From the NCBI RefSeq assembly GCF_001577835.2, contig NC_029521.1, positions 25,965,527-26,029,526 on the forward strand: 64,000 bases of DNA. Reading direction: 5' to 3'. Each line of letters starts with the position of its first letter. Position 1 is the first letter of the stretch. Both the position numbers and the translations under genes were made by a program. This document shows, in pieces, positions 1 through 20,100 of the stretch. The notes below the pieces were generated by a model that worked only from the letters and a program-made list of their open reading frames with translations, did no database searches and was not told the origin of the DNA. Origin of the DNA: Coturnix japonica (lineage: Eukaryota > Chordata > Aves > Galliformes > Phasianidae).

Positions 1-6859
<6,859 letters not shown>

Positions 6860-8160
6860 CGTTAAAAGCCATATAATATATTTTGGTGTACAAAAAAGCA
6901 GTGTTTCATGTGAAACATCTCATCCAGAAGTATGTTTTAGTTGTACTGTAGAGTTAATAGTGGAATGGTCAAAAACCAAAGGTATATTATTCATCTCCCA
7001 TGGTTATAAAGTCAACTGCTAACTGCCTTATAAGGAGAGAAAAAAAGCTTTTATAGAGAATTTGTATAGTGTTTACCCCTGTGTATTTAATTTCATTGAA
7101 TATTACACAGTATATTTTTGATTAAACGTGTAGTATAAATCTGTATAAACATGTGAATTTAAACTGCTTTATAAAGTCAGCTCATCACAATACTTCATGT
7201 TCTGTTTAGACTTAATGAGAGTGAACTCAGCTCTTGCCAATAACTCCTCTAACTTACGCAGCAGACTCTGGAACTAAGATTTTAGACGTGGCAAGGAGTT
7301 GTGCTTGTTGAAGGCGCAACTTCTTCACTGATTTCCAAAGTGAGCTCAGCCTGACTGCCTGTGGAACACTGGGAAAAAGAACGTATTTCAAACAGAGGAG
7401 GGTATCTCTATTTAGTCAGTACAATCTAATGACACTTTAAGCAGCTGTGCACAACGAAGCCCCCAAACACACAGCACCGGGTAAGCAAGTATGGCTGTAT
7501 GTATGCAGTTCCTTTCCCTTAAAAGGGAATAAGAACTGCATATAGGTCCTGTTTTACATTCCCATCTTTTGGATCTAATTTTTCAAATCTCAACTCTGGT
7601 TTAAGCTTTGCTGTAAGTGAGTGGCTAAGGAAAGCTGCAGGATCTCAGTATTCAGTCTCAGCACATACTGGATGTAAGCTGGCAACTCGAGCAGTTCAAA
7701 CAAAAATATTTTATGTAAATACGTATGCAGACGCATATATTTATCTTTCAAAAAGGAAGCAAAACTACTATGCTGAAGATAATAATGGTTTAGGTACACA
7801 GGCTAATAGAGGAACAGAACTGGAATGGATGGCCTCTGTGAAGAGAAAAAAATTCAGCTTTGAAAGAAAGCATTTAACGTAACAGACAACGTCCTTATCA
7901 ACTGTGGTGTCTTTTTATTTGTATGATTAAAATATGGATGTGCCTTCTTTCCTGTACTTGCAGATGTTTTATGTACTGCAGCATAGATACTATGTTTACA
8001 TATAGTTTTGTAAAGTGTATATATAAATGGTCAGAAAACATGAAAAAACAGTGGATCAAATTTCAACTATTGCTTTGTCAATAATTATGCAGCCAGACCA
8101 CATTAAAAATAAAGGTATCTAAAAGAAGTTAACCATCTATTGTAATAAAGGACAGAATTA
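6860..8160 (+). other. SLC18A2: SLC18A2 3' untranslated region
   Basis: This AT-rich non-coding sequence follows the stop codon. Candidate poly(A) signals in sense orientation are ATTAAA at 7121-7126, ATTAAA at 7926-7931, AATAAA at 8108-8113 and AATAAA at 8144-8149. The last two, 36 bases apart, are the likely distal ends, and ATTAAA at 7121 could give a short isoform. The extent is inferred from the signals only. Confidence 0.6.
8108..8149 (+). terminator. SLC18A2: Paired distal poly(A) signals of SLC18A2
   Basis: Two canonical AATAAA hexamers lie at 8108-8113 and 8144-8149, about 1.25 kb after the stop codon. Cleavage would be expected roughly 10-30 bases after either one. Confidence 0.5.
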
Positions 8161-9477
8161 CTCCCCTACCCTTCAGCACCCTCCCCACGCATTGTGATCT
8201 TTTGTAAAAGTACAAAAAAAACAACAGCACTGAATTAATTCAAGCCCTGGGAAAGCACTCCTCATTTCTAGCCCATTTATGATTCCAGGTCATAAATACA
8301 CAGCTTGTTTAAACAACAATGGCTTCCAAAACCAACCACCTCATCACCTGACTGCTGATCTGAGGCTTGACTGCTGTGAAATGGGTAAGGACTAAATGTG
8401 CATTGCCAGAATATGCCCTCATACACCATGCCAGAGTGTACTCTGAGAGCAGAGTACACTCTCCTGTACAGCAGGAGAGGCTTGAACAGTGTGAAAGGAT
8501 AAGAGATAAACGCTGTAGCTGATTTGAAACATCCACTTACCAGTTTTATAGGGGTGCATTTTCTATTGCGTTCTTGAGGATACGTAACAGATGGAGACTC
8601 TTCCTTCAAAGCTCACAGGTCCTGGAGACAGACAGCAACAGAGTGTGGTTCTGCAGCACGCTGAGTATTTCACTGCCACCAGGAGACAGTTGTGCGTATC
8701 GATGGCTATTTACATTTGTTCACGTTTTTATTTCACAGGGCATTTGGATGATCACAGTTTTGCCCTGGGAATTGCGCTCTGCTCCTGTCACCAAACAGCA
8801 GGCAGATCGTGGTCATCCTGCATGTGGGATTTTCTGTGGATTGGAGGAATAAGTGGAGTATAAGGAGTATAAGTAAGGAATAATGACTCTCTTTGTTCAG
8901 TCACAGAAACAGGGAGTAGAAAACATTCTGTCCTGCAAACATTTGGCTTTCTCCCATATTTTGTACATTTTTTTTCTCCTCCTGCTCCGTCTTCTACTGA
9001 GGTTGTAAACTTCCGTGCATGATTTACTTTAAATATGGGGAATTAGAATGAAAACTACAACAGTTAGACAAAAATGAGTAAGGACTTCTTTGGTTATAGA
9101 TAACATTTTCTAAAGGACAGGAAAAAACAGAAGAATTTTTCTGAGCCCTTCTCCCCCTCCCAATCCAACTCACCAATAATTGAATAGCAAAAACAAAACC
9201 ACCACATTCTTTGCATCATACAAAGTTTTGAAGCTACACACAATCAATCAACTGGAATCACCATTTTGAACCTGCCTGTATTTTTACTGCACAGAAGGAA
9301 AATAAACGCGTATCCAGATACAAAGAATGCATAAAAGCCCAATTAATTCAGCACTCAGTAATTTAATGCAAAATGTGTTTCTCCCAAAGATGCTTTCCCT
9401 TTCAGGTAGTGGCTTTAGAAGATGAACTCCTGCAACTACAACCGTTTAAAGAAATACTAAGACAATGCAAAGCAGGT
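8161..9477. other. Intergenic gap between convergent SLC18A2 and PDZD8
   Basis: This is roughly 1.3 kb between the inferred 3' ends of two tail-to-tail genes. It contains an overlapping hairpin pair at 8433-8479 and no supported coding exon. The open frames at 8277-8609 and 8574-8863 have no recognisable domain. Confidence 0.55.
8433..8479. repeat. Two overlapping perfect inverted repeats
   Basis: AGAGTGTACTCT (8433-8444) pairs perfectly with AGAGTACACTCT (8451-8462) across a 6-base loop. CTCTCCTG (8459-8466) pairs with CAGGAGAG (8472-8479) across a 5-base loop. The two stems share 8459-8462, so they cannot both form fully. Function is unknown. Confidence 0.75.
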
Positions 9478-9496
9478 GATAATTTAGCAAAACTAT

Positions 9497-9502
9497 TTTA
9501 TT
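9497..9502 (-). terminator. PDZD8: Candidate PDZD8 poly(A) signal
   Basis: The plus-strand TTTATT reads AATAAA in the sense of PDZD8. The following minus-strand sequence turns T/G-rich about 20-50 bases further on, as expected of a downstream element. Upstream alternatives lie at 9626 and 9715. Confidence 0.4.
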
Positions 9503-11369
9503 AAAGCTTGTTCTCATGATAAAATAATAGCCAACAAAATCATATCAGGCAGTTTCTGCAAACGTGTGTAGCTGCCACCTACGGGATATCATAAAGTCAA
9601 GATATTCTTGTTTTCTGTGGTATTCTTTATTTCCAGCTATTTACAATCAAGCACAAAGCGAGGATTACATCAGGAATGTAGTATTACACTTTTTTCCCCC
9701 CTCAAGATTTAGCATTTATTTTAATTAATGCCAGATAGGAATTTATGTTTTCCTCCTTATCACTAAAATACAACTATTTTGCCCTTTACCCATTCAGTAT
9801 GTTTAAAAATATTGCACTACGTTTAATTCTCTCTTACAATCATCATCAGCGACAATATACAAGGAAAACTATATCCAGCTTATCTCACCCACTGTTATTT
9901 CACAGGTAAACGTGAAACCCTGAATGCATTTTTGAAATCAGTATTTGCATTGTTTTCACAGCTCCTTCATGTGTACCAGGGTTTAAGTGAAGTACCTGGA
10001 TATACTTGAAAACTTCTATAGTAGTCCATAAGAGCAAACACTGATGGAGATTTAACGCAGATCACCGCCAATGGTAAGCCTCTGAGAAAACGGAGTGGGG
10101 AAGTCTTAATACGCATCTCAAGCAAGTATAGGTTAAACAACTTTTAGTCAATAAGGGAAGCTAATTTTGTGCGATTATTTGCTGAAGCTTAATTTCTGAA
10201 GTGTGACACATGCCTACTGCAGCATGGATAGTGTTTTCCATACGTCAAACTAAATAATTATCAACCGCCCAGAACTCACAAAGAAAGTGCAAGTAGTTGC
10301 ATGAGTGGAAGTTAATTGTTTTGTTTAGGAGTACAAGTACGTTTTTCCATCTCAAAAAAGAAAAAAATAATAAAAAAATCACTGCTTCTTCATTTTGCCC
10401 ATCACAAAATCAACTGAGAAGAAAATTCAAGTGGAGAGCTACATTGTACACTGCCTGAAAATTTAAGTTATTTCTTTTACCACCTTAGAATCAACTCCAC
10501 ACCCACAAAGGCATTTTCTACTACGGTGATGATGCCGGTACCTAACGCCGTACCTAAAATAAAGATGATATTTTATATGGCATTTCTATACACAGAAGAT
10601 GAAGCTTAAGTCATGTTCACAGGAAATAAATAAATAAGAACAATGGCCTCAGCCAGGTGATGCTAAGGTCCACAATTTACACATAGCACAAGACCAGATA
10701 GTTCTTTTCAAAAGCTGCTGGCCAAAATTATTCTTCTCTACTGGACTCACTTATTTTGCCTTAACTAAAACATGGTATATACACTATACGACATTATTCT
10801 GAAACAGGTGATCCTTCTGCTCAGACTGCCTCTTCTGTTTGAGAAGCTGAATGCAATTTACCACTATATGATTGCTCAAAAGCACTGAAAGACAAGGTTC
10901 AGGTATTTTGTCACCATTGCTTATTCTGTACCTTACACTTTCTGAAATGATAAATGCTAAAACAGCAACATATTACAACTTTTGAAATTAAAACTGTCAT
11001 TTACACTTTAATAGACTGCAATGAAACCTCCAGCTCTTGCAAAACACTATTTTCCTTTATCGGCTTTTCAGATATATATCAACTGTTGGAGATAACTTTG
11101 TTCCAGAAGGCAACCAGACTCTTTCATCTCAAGAACACTCCCAGTTCAGTTATTGGGAGATAGTGGTATGTCCTTTAACATTATTAAATCAGGATATAAT
11201 ATCCCAGAGTTGCAGGGAGGAATTTTCTTGCATAGCATTGCTATGAATGATATTAAGAACTATGACAAGTTCTTGTATTTAACAGAAGTATGAAAAATAA
11301 GTGACCTGATAATCACTCTGACAAATATTAATAACAGATGCAAAAAAAAAAAAAAAAAGGCCCAAAAAT

Positions 11370-11390
11370 NNNNNNNNNNNNNNNNNNNNN
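11370..11390. other. Assembly gap (21 N)
   Basis: A run of 21 N lies inside the inferred PDZD8 3' UTR, 12 bases after a 17-base A homopolymer. The true length and content are unknown. Confidence 0.99.
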
Positions 11391-11580
11391 GTTTGGCAAG
11401 AAATACACAACTGCCTAGGAGACATAAAATAACCGCAAGTTTAAAGCCTGGTCCCTCAGTGATTTTCGTGTCAGTCATCAGCTTGGGCATGCAACGAGCT
11501 TTTCATCATACAACAGCAAAATGGAAACTGAACACTTTAAAAAATCCTGATAGCTTCTTGTTGAAATCATTAGCTAAAAA

Positions 11581-11599
11581 TAAAATAAAATAAAATAAA
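11581..11599. repeat. (TAAAA)n microsatellite
   Basis: About four TAAAA units lie in the PDZD8 3' UTR. On the transcript strand they read as U-rich (UUUUA)n, a possible AU-rich element. Confidence 0.8.
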
Positions 11600-11936
11600 G
11601 GGGGAGGGAGGTCTAGGAGCGGGGAGACAATTCATATAATAGGGACACTGCACAGTAATATGAAATGGTAAGGTTACAAAATTAGAAAAAAATGAAAATA
11701 AGTTATTAAAAATAAATTTCCAATATAAACCCCAAAATGCAGTTTCAACCAGCTAGTTTAATAAAATGATGGTGCTGTAGCTGGAGAAGAACCGTTATCA
11801 GCTGTATTCTTACATAGGCAAATAACTGTGGAGAAGCAGGTGTGTCATACCAGCGTTTTAATTCATTCCGTATGTTTGTAATTAAGTGCAACGCATTTGT
11901 TTAAGTCCGGTCCTTCAAAGGCTAAATAAGTGAATA

Positions 11937-14116
11937 TCAGCCTACTGACTGTGATGGATCAACTGATTCATCTGATATGATGTTTAATGTCGGAGCCTCT
12001 GTCAGACCAATATCTTCATTATCCACTTCTTCTGCTACACCGGCTTCCTCTGAATCTTTAGTCACTCTTTTAGACTGCCGGTCTGAGGACATGCACTCCA
12101 AAGACTCTATATCTTCAATTCCTGCTCTGTAGTGGATCATCAGCAGCGTAAGGGCTTGCAGTCTCTCACCTGATTTAACCAGCGCAGCAGAAATCAACGC
12201 TTTTTTCCTTGCATCAGTTGCCTCTTTTTCTTCTTTAACAAGCGAATTGTTATTTTCCAGCTCCTGGTCTATTTCGTTCTGCAACTTATCCAACATAAAC
12301 TCTAATTTCTGAAAACGCTCCTCTGTGGGCAGACTTCTATAGAGATCACGCCCAATTTCTTTAACTGCGATGAAGACGCTGTCATCTAGACCACCCTCCT
12401 TTCTGACCAGTTTTATCCCACGTTTTGAAGGACTACTTGGACCGCTAATTTCAGTATCACTACTTTCATTATCAGAAGTGTTTGGTGTGTGCTTTGGTGA
12501 AGGCTCTACAATCTCTGTTCCCTGCTCAGAAAGGCGAGCTTTGGGGACTTGACGGAGGTTTAATAAACGAGTGCTTGTATTGATGATATGCCTGGTCAAA
12601 CCTGCAGTCCTGTTAATGGATTTAGACTCTGAATCAACACGAACGGATGCAGCTTGAGAAGTTTCCTGTCCTTCTGTTCTACAACCTCCTGCAGTTCGAT
12701 CATGTCGCTTTTCAGCTCCTACACAGAAGGGTGTTTCAGCTAGACATTTTTCTTGACATTTTTTATGGCAAACATAAGCACAGAGCATACACTGTGAAGC
12801 TGCTTTAGTCCACACCTTTTTTTTGCAGTAATCACACCAGGTTGGATTCTGAAACTGAGTATCTTGAAAGTTATGCTTGTTCTCAGTAAGAACCATTTGT
12901 CCCAAGTAAGGAACCTCTTTCTGAATTACATTAACTTCTTCTTCCAAATGGCATTCCTTTTCTTTCTCCAACAGATTTGAATCATCTGCTTCACCTTCTT
13001 TAAAATATTTAAACTGTAAAACTATGTCACCATAACAGAACTTTTCATTGAATCCCTTGTGGGTTGTCAAATTCCGCAATGCTGTTCTAGTGACTGATGC
13101 TTTAGGTGTGGGAGCACTCAATTTAAATGTACTAACATATTCCATTGATGATGTAGCTATACAGTCTAAAGCAATTTCTTCAAGTTTTATGCTTGCATAT
13201 CCCAAGCAGATAAATCCACCTGCTTTGAAAGGGTCTCTGCACCACAGTGCAACATTAAGGTACTTATGGGATTCTTCTACTTCAAATAGGCAAGAGGATG
13301 TTCTCGACTTTGGCCATCGACCATGTCGGACTCGATAAGGAATTTCTGGTGATTCCCAAGTTCGATGGTCATCTCCACCATCTTTGTGACCACGTGCATT
13401 GTCTGAAATTCCATCTTTTAATACATCTTGTTTTGGTATTGTTGCTGCTTTAGATGACGTTGGGTCTTCTGTTTGATCATTATTCTTTATCACTTTCTCT
13501 GTACATTTATCTCCGTTACCTGAAGATGGAGGTGGCCTCTCTGTCTTTTCAGAAGATACACCCCCAGTTTCCATCAGATTTTGAGTTTCATTAGTAGGCA
13601 AAGCAGGCCTGATTTGTGGTCTAGGTGGTACAGGAGGCTTAGCACCAGAACCTTGTGTCTGCTTACCCGATAGCTGTGGTGTATCTGAACTATCAGAGAT
13701 TTTAGGAGTTGCCAGTTTGGCTCCATCTTTTTGTTGCGTTTTAGATGTTGTCTGATAATTTCCTAAATGCAGTTTTCGATTCAGAATTGGAGATATGGTT
13801 CCAAGTGGTTTAGTAGCAAGTATCACTACTGAACGTTTGGGACTTTGAGTTGTTGGCATATCTTCTTTTTGATCAGGTGATTCACATGCTAAGTCCTCGA
13901 ATTCCTCAAAATCTCTGGTGTCAACATCAGCTGATACACCAACTTGGTCATCTTCTTGCTGTGTTAAGAAAGCAGTGTCTTCCAATTGTCCAAATCCATC
14001 CTGTATCGCTGAACCATGCTGATTATATCCAACAGGCCTTTCATAAAAGACTAAGACTTTGTCCCCAGCCTGCCTAATAAGCTTCAACACTTGGACAGTT
14101 GACGTGATTTTAACAC
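11937..14116 (-). CDS. PDZD8: PDZD8 exon 5: end of PDZ, disordered region, C1 finger, coiled coil
   Basis: This 2180-nt terminal exon opens with [20 protein letters not shown], the last PDZ strand and helix. It continues through a Ser/Pro-rich region with PPVPPRPQ, then a conserved block ([10 protein letters not shown] to [16 protein letters not shown]) resembling human PDZD8 residues that modelling places near a C2-like fold. The C1 zinc finger follows with His836, Cys849, Cys852, Cys864, Cys867, His872, Cys875 and Cys886. The coiled coil [20 protein letters not shown] comes next, then the acidic C-terminus ending DPSQSVG and TGA at 11939-11937. The C-terminal ~60 residues diverge most from human. 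Confidence 0.97.
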
Positions 14117-17100
14117 CTACAAAAAAAAAAAAAAAAAAAAAAAAAGATTAAAATGTTAAATTTGAAAACGACAATAATGTAAAAAAAAAAAAAGCTTCAA
14201 AAATATCTATACATACTTTTAGAACTTTAACAGTGAGCAACAGAATCATCACTAAGAGGAAGCCAAGCGATTATGACAAAAGAGCTAGACTGAAATGTAA
14301 CAACTGGATCCCTCTATTTTTATCCATACAATTATAAAATTTCAGGAGTTGAAAATAATACTAACATGCACAGTTCAGTTTTCTGTTTTTTTAAAAACAC
14401 TTCTTGAGTAGTTAAAAAATATTTACATTGAAATGTTTATTTGCTTTTATGTTGGCTTGTACCCAGCAAATAGTAAATAAATACGCAAGAGGAATGATCG
14501 AGTGAATAACCTTAAGTGGCAATAAATATATAACTGTTTGTATTTATTTTGTGATTAGGCACGTGTAATTGTTGAGAACAGCAGTCTAATTCAGCTCTAA
14601 GTGGAAATGCTATTCCTGTTTGCAAGACAACACTTATTTTGAAAGCTGACATATTACTTACTGCCAATGGCTAGAAGTCTGTCACCCCTCTGTAGATCAG
14701 CAGCAGCTGCAGGTGAGTTTGGCGTAACTGTTTCAATAACAACATGCCCTGCATCATCTTCCTTGGACTGCACAAGGCGGAGCGTGAGGCCAACACTCTG
14801 AAGATTCCCTTTCACTAGCTCTGCCTAGAGAGAGGAAAATTAAAAGTTAGACTATGGTGACCGAACAGACTGTAAGGGCTCATGGTTACTAATGAGCTTG
14901 CTGAAATGAAATCATACAACTGATGTTATGATGGCAATCACTTTGTATATGCTCCGTGTATGTTATAAAATCCATTACTATCAGTGTCTCTCCAGCAGTT
15001 TACACAAAAAGTATCTGGAGTCTGAAAGCTATTGTGGTAGACATGTATTACTAAGTCTTATGTAAAACAAACCTAAGACAAAATAAAACACCTATTAGTC
15101 TAAGAAGTTTTCTGAAAGACCAATTTCCTCATATTTATTTTCCTTGGCACGGTAAACACAAGATAAATTTCAATTGCAAACTCAAATCATTCTTAAAATA
15201 ATTTCTGAGGCACAATCTCCAGTAGAGCTCCACCTTGACCACTCACACAGACTTCCATGCTGAGAGATCCTTATCGAAAAATATATCAAGGCTGAGACCA
15301 ATTGTTTATGAGCTCCAATAGCTTTTTGTCAATCTTTTTCCTAATACAGACAGTTCTTAAAGAATTAAGTACATTTTTCCCCCTAAAGGATATATATATC
15401 TTTCAGACTCTTTCAAATGACTGCCTACTATCAGTCCGCTGAAGTACATTCCGTTTATTTAAAAGAGAAAAACTTGCAGACTGTGACTCAGCTCCACAGA
15501 GATAAATTTAATTTGATTTATTACTAATATTATTACTATTCCCAAGCTAAGAGACAGATACTGTTTGTAAAAAATTTCCTATGTAGGCTTTCTATTTGGT
15601 TTAATGTACTGAGTTAATGTAGCTCTCATTCCTTGACCACAATCCTAAAAAAAAAACCCTTTTGTTAATTGTTTACCTCTTTACAAAGGCAGAATTGCTA
15701 CCCAATTAACAGTATGCACAATATCAACACTGAGTTTAAAGCAAACCTGCATTAACTTTCTCAGTTCCGTCACTTAATATCTGCATTTCCACTCTCACTA
15801 GAGATGCTCTCTCTCAAACTTTGTTAACCTCCTGAGAGGTGCCAGTAACCTATGCATGAATAACAAGATCTAATATAAGCTTAGTTGCATTTCCAAGACT
15901 CAAGGCTCTTCTATAACAGAAAAAGTCCCTTATAGAAGCAAATGGTATATTCTTTTTCCAGGTCATTCCCATCTAAAGGAAACTGATATGCAATATACTA
16001 ACACAAAAAATACTACAAAGCATGGAAGAGGTAAAAATTACAAACATCTGTGGAAGAGAAACTTATAAACTCAAAAAATATTAATCTTCAGTTACAGTTA
16101 ATGCAAGCACTAGTTTAATATTTTGACTTTCACAAACACAAATTACACAGATTTGCTCTAGTACCAAACAAACCTGCAACAAAAGTCACTTTAACAGTCA
16201 GTCTATGCAACATACTACTGCATATTACCACCAGATGAGGAGGCTGACACTTCTGGGATTTACCAAAGACTCTGAAGTACATAATTGTCACTTTTACTGC
16301 AGCAGCTCCTTTGAAAGTCCTGCTCTAAGTTTACACTGGAAAAGAACTTCCAGATCTTCATGTTTGAATAAATAATGAAGCTATGATCATAAAGATAAGA
16401 AAGGGAACTTCCACTTCAGGAATGCTAAGAATCAAGAACATTAGAGACCAAAAAGCAAAACGACACACTTTTTTTTTTTGCTCTACTTTTCATTAGCCCG
16501 GTGAAGTACAGAGCCACTATTGAGTTAGGCTCCTTTATGGATATATCCTTTGATTATTTTGATATACTGGATATATTTTGATGGTACATACTTTCTTCCT
16601 AAGTCTTACAGGGGCTTGGATCTTCACCTCCAGAACTAGAGATAATAAATAAGACGTGACAATTTTAAGACCTAAGAATCCCAATTAATGTTGTGTCATT
16701 ACAAATACACACTACTCTTAAGCTTGTTTGATGGCCACTGTAGTATTTTTTAGGAGCTACCTCATCAAAATCTACCTTCCTTTACATTTCCTCATCCTTT
16801 CAAAGAGCAGCACAGAGAAGAGATGGCCTTTCAAAAGGCTTGTTCTTCAGAAAGTCAGACAGAAATAAGCTCTCTTCAGTAAAGAGCATCACAAGGGAGA
16901 AAAGAGTCTTGCAACACCCAGCACCTGAAAAAGGCAGTGAGGACCTCTAATCACTGCTGGTACTTGCAAATCATGGCAGACTGTATGATGTGCAGAATTT
17001 GGGAGAAAAGGGCATACTTACATGGTAAAAAGAGAGGAAAAAAATAAATAAAAGAAGTTACCAAAACCTTCTTATAGAGTCAATATCGATCCTTGTGATT

Positions 17101-20100
17101 TTAAAGCCTCCTTTGGATTCTAGGACTTCTCTGAGCAGCTCTCAACAGTGGTCTGACATAGCAATACAAATACTCTGCTTTAAGAGAGGAGAAACCTCAG
17201 AGGTGTTTTCCAGCATTTCCCCCAGGACCAGATCACATAAAAGCAACCAAGGACAGCTGGGACCCAAAGATACTTAGGTATCACAGCACATTTGGCCTCC
17301 ATGCAGGGACACCAACAGCTTATTAGAATGTGCATGAATCACTTGTGGTGAGGAGATGCGCAATATCCTAACAGTATGCGAGGGAAAAGCTGCTTCTGGA
17401 AGGAGAAGGCCTTTGAACACAGCAAGCAAAGTTCATCTCCACATTTTATTAACTTTGGCACCATCACAAACTTTCTCATAGAATAAGCCAGTTTAATGTA
17501 TCGATCCAAACCAGATGAACAGTTTTCCTGATATATATATTTATATATATATTTACCCTTTTAAGCAAGATCTACTGGAAACCAGAACATCAGAAGCTAA
17601 AAGTCAGGTAAATGACAGAGCAGGTATTAGAGAACCGCTGTTAACGAAAGGACAATTATTACAAAGGAAACTTGCCCCAGGGGAGAAAAATTAACAGCAC
17701 TGTTTCAGAGAAACAAGTTTTAAATAATTAACTGCATCATACTGAATCAGATTTACGTTGATTTAAGAGCTGCTAGCTCCTGCAAACCTTACACTGTAGT
17801 TGCTTCAACAAGGTGCAAGATCAAGTAGATAAAATGACATGCTTGTTAATGAAAGACAGGCAAAACAAATTTATATTGGAAGTGTTAGAACTAAATTATG
17901 TCATAAAGTTTGGGTATGTATTTTTAATTAATAGTAAGCATTCCCTAGACTCTTTAAGATAACATTAAGATGGACTTTGGAACATGAACGACTACCTCAG
18001 AGCTGAAGAGTAAGTAATTTCCTCAGTGTTTTATCATTCAAGTACAAAAATGAAAAGATTACCACTCACTTAAAAATTAATAAAACTGTTTGATGCACAG
18101 CTGTGGACGCCTGACTTTTAGAGAACAAAGTATTTAAGCATTGATTTTACACTAAAGGCTTCAGTTCATTTATATGCATAAATGCATGAACCAATCTGGG
18201 GCATAACTCCTCCAATACTTTGTTCTGTAGTGGAAGGACGCTCTGGAAATTCACTCTGGAAATACAATGCAGCAACGAATTCTGTTGTGTCTCATAGCCT
18301 CACCCTACCTCAGCCTCCTCATTTTGAAAGCCTAAGAGATGTCATCTTTAAACGCATCAATATTGAAATTCACAGCAATTGAATACTAATTCAGAAATTT
18401 ATAGCTGGATGTTTGGATGACTGTTCAAATAGGACACAGATTTAATCTCCAAATGCTTCCTAAAAATACCGGTTTGAAAATGTTTGTAAATACAAAGAGA
18501 TGATAAACACGTCTCTCATAGGCATCTGCCTACACAGTACAGATACAAGTGTGATGCCATCTCATTTACTATTTGCTTCCAAAACTTCATCTGTGTACCC
18601 CATGTAGGGGTAAAAATATCATCAAGAATATACTGTATATATATACATATATAAAATATACAATATAATATGTTGTAGTGATGAGACCACAGTAAGATAA
18701 GTTGGCATTAGATAAAACACTTTCATTCTGAATTTCTAAGGTGATATAATATAGTTTCCTTGGAAGAATGCTTGGGGGCAAAAGTAGAGTTAAGATGTCT
18801 ACAATGTGCCTATAAGGTATTACAGAGATCCCTTCACATCGTAAGGCAAGGAAGGAATATTTCATGTAATAAAAATAACATTAAAGAACAAAACTGGGAA
18901 GCAGTTTTGCTTCTATTCAGAAGACTCATATTTATAATATTAAAAAAAGTTTCTGGTATATAATCTGTCAAATATGGACTTCTACATTCCTGCTTTTTTC
19001 AACCCCATAATGACAGATTTCTATAATATGACCTACACGGGGAATTGATTGCTAGCTTACTTATATGGACCAGATCATACAGTGAAAGGGAGCAGGGATC
19101 ACATGAAACGTTCCTCAGAAACACCAGACTCAGAAGAAAGAAAAAGACAATGTTCTGAATGTTCGGAGGGGATTTCAATCTAAGCACGAATTGTCTGACG
19201 CAGATATTGACCAAGGAATCCATGATGACAGACTCTAATTTCCCAGGTATAAAGACAACTCTTAGCAACAGAAAGTTTGCTGAGCGTCTTCATCTTTATG
19301 AACGCTTTAATAGCTCAGTAGTCAATACAGTATGTATTGACCATCAACAATTACAACCTAGGTTCACTTCTATCACGTCTTATGTGCCTGTAAATGTACT
19401 GACATACAAAGTTGCATGGAAATTCATAAAAAGATTAGTTCAGAAACCTGCAACTTAGGCTCCAACTTCCAAGTGAGTCTCTGGGTAGTAACGCACTCTA
19501 ACACAGCAAAATTCAGTACAACACAATTGAGCAACACACAGGAACTACAAAGCCATTTCAAACTGTTCACCTGTTTGTTTATGCTTTTCTAAGCTGCGAC
19601 CAATTCCAGCAGTCGGCCCGTCCTATGCATGACCTGTACTCCACTTCTCCATTTCTTTTCCCCACCACTCAGAGCAGTTTATATATTTGAAAGTGAACAG
19701 CTTTGCCTTCAAAAGCCTCTGCTGGTATCTGGAAATACCCAGGGAACAAAAAGCTCTTCCCATCTCCTCTGACTATGTCACAGCATTAACTGTGTTAACC
19801 TGTATTCTGATTTTGATACAGCTGCACAGGAGAAATTAGCCCATTCTAAAGACTGTATTTAGATTTAGTACAGGGTAAGTTGCCACTGGTCTGAGTTATT
19901 CATGAACACTGATATCACAGTCCTGTAGAGCAGCATGGTCCTACATTTAATTGCTTTGACAGTATGGATCTAAGATTTGTACTGCTTTCCTCTTTCTCTT
20001 CTTGACCATTTCAAGTATCCTTAAGCATTACACAGAATTATATCCCAGCTGCTAAGAATAAAATCAGTCATAGAAAACATGTCAATTGTCTGCCAGAATT

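Larger units (their letters stand above)
9478..11936 (-). other. PDZD8: PDZD8 3' untranslated region (extent inferred)
   Basis: This AU-rich sequence lies downstream of the PDZD8 stop on the minus strand. Sense AATAAA signals occur at 9715-9720, 9626-9631 and 9497-9502. The last would place cleavage near 9478-9485, giving a 3' UTR of about 2.4 kb. The region includes a (TAAAA)n tract at about 11575-11599, a 17-base A run (11342-11358) and an assembly gap. No transcript evidence is available. Confidence 0.5.

Noticed and set aside
8277-8863. Several 75-110-codon frames in the gap between SLC18A2 and PDZD8
   Set aside because: They overlap on both strands and have no domain, no splice pattern and no family resemblance. 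They look like chance open frames.
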